The notes under the pieces were generated by a model that saw only the letters and a list, made by a program, of their open reading frames with translations, was not told the origin of the DNA and made no database searches. Shown piece by piece: positions 3,601 through 6,114 of a DNA stretch of 6,114 bases. The position numbers and the translations under genes are program-made. This stretch comes from Acidobacteriota bacterium (GTDB taxonomy: Bacteria; Acidobacteriota; Terriglobia; Terriglobales; Acidobacteriaceae): NCBI GenBank assembly GCA_021819255.1, contig JAKART010000160.1, positions 1 through 6,114 on the forward strand, in the 5' to 3' direction. Each line of letters starts with the position of its first letter. The first letter of the stretch is position 1.

Positions 3601-6114
3601 ATGCGCAATCGTCGCGAATCAAGCTCAGGATTTCTCGTAAGTGCTCTCTTTGTGATGCTACTGTTCGTCATGCCGCTTGCCACAGGAGCGCAGACGATCA
3701 CCGGAAACATTGCCGGAACCATCACCGACTCCAGCGGAGCGGTGGTGCCGAACGCAAAGATCACGGCCAAGAATGTCGCCAACGGCTTTGTATTCAGCAC
3801 GACCTCAGACCGGACAGGAGGCTACAGCCTTCGCTTTCTACCGATTGGCGATTACACCGTAAGCGTGACGGCCAAAGGCTTTGCAAGCCAGATGTTTGGG
3901 CCCTTCTCGCTTGAGATCGACCAGACCGCGAAGGTGAATACGAAGCTGAAGGTCAGCTCGACTGCCACCACCGTGACGGTCGGCACGAACTACGTGCCGC
4001 TATTGAACACCACCAACAGCACCATCGCCACAACGATCGACAACAACACGATCCAGAACATCCCGTTGAATGGCCGTAACTTCTCCAGTTTGACGATCTT
4101 TCTGCCTGGATCGGTCGAGACCCAGCCGAGCGGAATGGTGGGCTCCAACGGCACCGAACGAGACACCAATCAAGCCGGCCAGACCTCCATCGACGGTCAA
4201 CGCAACCAAACGAATAACTACTACCTGGACGGCATTGAGATCAACGAGACCATCAACAACGTCATCGGCTACAACCCCAGCCCGGATGCACTTTCACAGG
4301 TGCAGGTCATCTCCGCCAACGCTCCGGCTGAATACGGCAACGTGAATGGCGGCGACGTGCTGATGGTGCTTAAGAGCGGTACGAATAAGTTCCATGGCAG
4401 CGTCTATTATTTTTTGGAGAACTGGCGCCTGGATGCCAACACCTGGACGAACAAGCACGCAATTCCTATCGTGCCCATCACCCGTTACACGCAGCCCACC
4501 TTCGGCGCTACCATTGGGGGGCCAATTTTCAAGAACAAGCTGTTTTTCTTCGCTGATTATGAGGGCCTGCGTCATCCCACCTCAGGGCCTGGATTGGCGA
4601 GTGTGGCCACCGCCGCCATGCGCAAGGGAGATTTCAGCGCGCTCCTGAGCTATGGCAAAGGAACTCAGCTCTACAACAACTCGAATGATTCAACCACAGG
4701 GCCGGTGCCTTACGCGAACAATCAGGTGCCAATCACGAATCCGGCGGCTGCTTATCTCTTCTCGCACCCAAACATCTATCCACTTCCGAATGCCACGCCC
4801 ATCGACGGCCTCATCGAGAACAATTATGAGGGCTTCACCAAAGGATTTACGCGCAACGACCAGGGCGACATGAAGGTGGACTGGGAGCCAAATCAGAAAG
4901 ACACGCTCTCGGTTCGCTATCTGCAAGGCGAAGCCTCGAACGGCACGACGCTGGCCGTGCTTCCAATCACATTTCCTGGCATTAACTCCTATCCCACCAA
5001 GGGAATTGCCATCAACGAAGTACACGTCTTTTCAACCTCGATCGTCAACGAGTTCCGCGCCGGCTTTACTCGAGTGAGATGGATCCAGGGTAACCCTGTC
5101 GACACCACGGGGGTCTTCGGCCTCAAGGGGGACTCGATCCTTGGCATCGATGCGGTACAGCCCTTTACGGGATTTTCTGCCTTGGACTTCGGTTGCAACG
5201 GTACGCCGGGATGCTCCAGCGTAAGCCTGCCCAGCGGCGTCGGCAACTCGGTGGTCAACACCCAGATCACGGACAACACCTTTGAGTACGGGGACGACCT
5301 GACATGGGTGAAGGGACGCCACAACTTCAAGATGGGCGCACAGTTCCTTCGCTACCAGCAAAATAACTACTACCCTGGAAACAGCGGCGCTGACGGATAT
5401 TTCGATTACTATCCGTGGGCCACTGAGAATGTAGCGACTGGTGAAGCCGGTTATCCGGTGGCGGACTTCGCGCTGGACGACGCCTCCAACATTGGCCAGG
5501 GAGGGTTGAACTCCAACGAGCAGGTAGCCGGTGACAACGGCCAGCGTCAATGGAGGGATGCTTATTACTTTCAGGATGATTGGAAGTTCCGTTCCAATCT
5601 CACGTTCAACCTTGGCCTCCGCTACGAGTATGATCAGCCGATCTACGAGGTAAACAACAAGGAAGCCAACATCAACTTCGCTACCAAGGCCATCGAATAT
5701 GCGGGAGTGGATGGCAACAGCCGCGCACTGTACCCCGCGGTCTACACCGAACTGATGCCCCGCGTCGGGTTCAACTACCAGCCCGTGAACAAACTGGATG
5801 TTCGCGGTGGATTTGGGATGACCAACTATCTGGAGGGTACTGGAGCCAACCTGCGCCTTGTCTACAACCCTCCTTTCTGGAATGAGAAGATAGGGACCAC
5901 CCCGACTCCTAACAAGACTGCGGACGGACCATTTTTCCAAGTGCAGCAGGGATATTCGTCAGGGTCCGCTCCCACCTTGGCGGGCAGCACATTTCGCGCC
6001 TGGTACAAGGTGCAGCCTTCCGTCATCAGCGAGTGGAATCTGGGCGTGCAGTATGCGCTCACGCCCCAGACCAGTTTGAATGTAACCTACCTGGGCGAGT
6101 CTGGAGATCACCTG
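3601..6114 (+). CDS. Oar-like TonB-dependent outer-membrane receptor with carboxypeptidase-regulatory-like domain (3' end outside window)
   Basis: The frame is open for 838 codons to the window edge. Residues 1-30 are a signal peptide (NRR, hydrophobic 11-27, cleavage likely after TGA at 28-30). Residues 33-118 form a carboxypeptidase-regulatory-like beta-sandwich (GTITDSSGAVVPNAKI, GGYSLRFLPIGDYTVSV). ATTVTVG (122-128) sits where the TonB box is expected. The plug follows (IPLNGRNFSSL 154-164, SIDGQRNQTNNYYLDGIEIN 196-215, NAPAEYGNVNGGDV 240-253, LKSGTNKFHGS 257-267). Barrel motifs typical of this family are FGATIGGPIFKNKLFFFADY (301-320), DDLTWVKGRHNFKMGAQF (565-582) and the YYFQDDWK...NLTFNLGLRYEY segment (655-677). 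Family members usually run to about 1,000-1,200 residues, so perhaps 200-350 are missing. The protein should take up or bind a large ligand at the outer membrane, powered through TonB-ExbBD; the substrate cannot be told from sequence. Two cysteines (532, 538) in a likely surface loop could form a disulfide. Confidence 0.95.
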   Translation, partial: MRNRRESSSGFLVSALFVMLLFVMPLATGAQTITGNIAGTITDSSGAVVPNAKITAKNVANGFVFSTTSDRTGGYSLRFLPIGDYTVSVTAKGFASQMFGPFSLEIDQTAKVNTKLKVSSTATTVTVGTNYVPLLNTTNSTIATTIDNNTIQNIPLNGRNFSSLTIFLPGSVETQPSGMVGSNGTERDTNQAGQTSIDGQRNQTNNYYLDGIEINETINNVIGYNPSPDALSQVQVISANAPAEYGNVNGGDVLMVLKSGTNKFHGSVYYFLENWRLDANTWTNKHAIPIVPITRYTQPTFGATIGGPIFKNKLFFFADYEGLRHPTSGPGLASVATAAMRKGDFSALLSYGKGTQLYNNSNDSTTGPVPYANNQVPITNPAAAYLFSHPNIYPLPNATPIDGLIENNYEGFTKGFTRNDQGDMKVDWEPNQKDTLSVRYLQGEASNGTTLAVLPITFPGINSYPTKGIAINEVHVFSTSIVNEFRAGFTRVRWIQGNPVDTTGVFGLKGDSILGIDAVQPFTGFSALDFGCNGTPGCSSVSLPSGVGNSVVNTQITDNTFEYGDDLTWVKGRHNFKMGAQFLRYQQNNYYPGNSGADGYFDYYPWATENVATGEAGYPVADFALDDASNIGQGGLNSNEQVAGDNGQRQWRDAYYFQDDWKFRSNLTFNLGLRYEYDQPIYEVNNKEANINFATKAIEYAGVDGNSRALYPAVYTELMPRVGFNYQPVNKLDVRGGFGMTNYLEGTGANLRLVYNPPFWNEKIGTTPTPNKTADGPFFQVQQGYSSGSAPTLAGSTFRAWYKVQPSVISEWNLGVQYALTPQTSLNVTYLGESGDHL

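Noticed and set aside
5032..5940. Minus-strand open frame of 302 codons
   Set aside because: It lies wholly antisense to the receptor gene, whose motifs are unmistakable. No family pattern is visible in the antisense product.
1..6114. CRISPR array, tRNA or rRNA genes, or a defence island
   Set aside because: No regularly spaced repeats, no cloverleaf or rRNA-like segments, and no defence-type proteins were seen on either strand.

Overview
The window looks like a piece of an Acidobacteriota chromosome, probably class Terriglobia. This is inferred from its moderately high GC and from two gene families that are expanded and often adjacent there. One is a secreted CRTAC1-type FG-GAP/VCBS protein with an ASPIC/UnbV domain. 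The other is a large Oar-like TonB-dependent receptor with an N-terminal carboxypeptidase-regulatory-like domain. No rRNA or other lineage marker is present, so the assignment is not firm.

Layout. (1) Positions 1-706 hold mobile-element material. The first codons of an IS630-type transposase run off the left edge on the minus strand. Two small palindromes sharing the stem CATCTC/GAGATG follow (138-155 and 226-253). Then comes a decayed REP-associated tyrosine transposase (RAYT) on the plus strand (279 to about 598). Its reading frame can be rebuilt if one assumes an ~8-nt deletion near 455 and a 19-bp tandem duplication at 512-544. A GC-rich hairpin at 677-694 lies just past the end of the next gene. 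(2) Positions 707-2650 (minus) encode an intact 647-residue secreted CRTAC1/ASPIC-UnbV protein. (3) Positions 2711-2884 (minus), directly upstream of it, keep only the C-terminal tail of a tetratricopeptide-repeat protein. A perfect 17-bp tandem repeat separates this stump from the CRTAC1 gene. (4) Positions 2885-3600 hold no convincing gene. They contain a candidate sigma70-type promoter, one weak small ORF and several hairpins, including two mutually exclusive ones. (5) From 3601 to the right edge (plus) runs the first 838 residues of an Oar-like TonB-dependent receptor, cut by the window end.

The two intact genes diverge from the gene-poor region between them. Both products should leave the cytoplasm: the receptor to the outer membrane, the CRTAC1 protein to the periplasm or cell surface. 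A joint role in handling a large external substrate is plausible but is inference only. I see no wholly new system. The most informative observations are the two gene remnants (RAYT and TPR), each recognisable only by reading across frames or below the usual ORF length cut-off.
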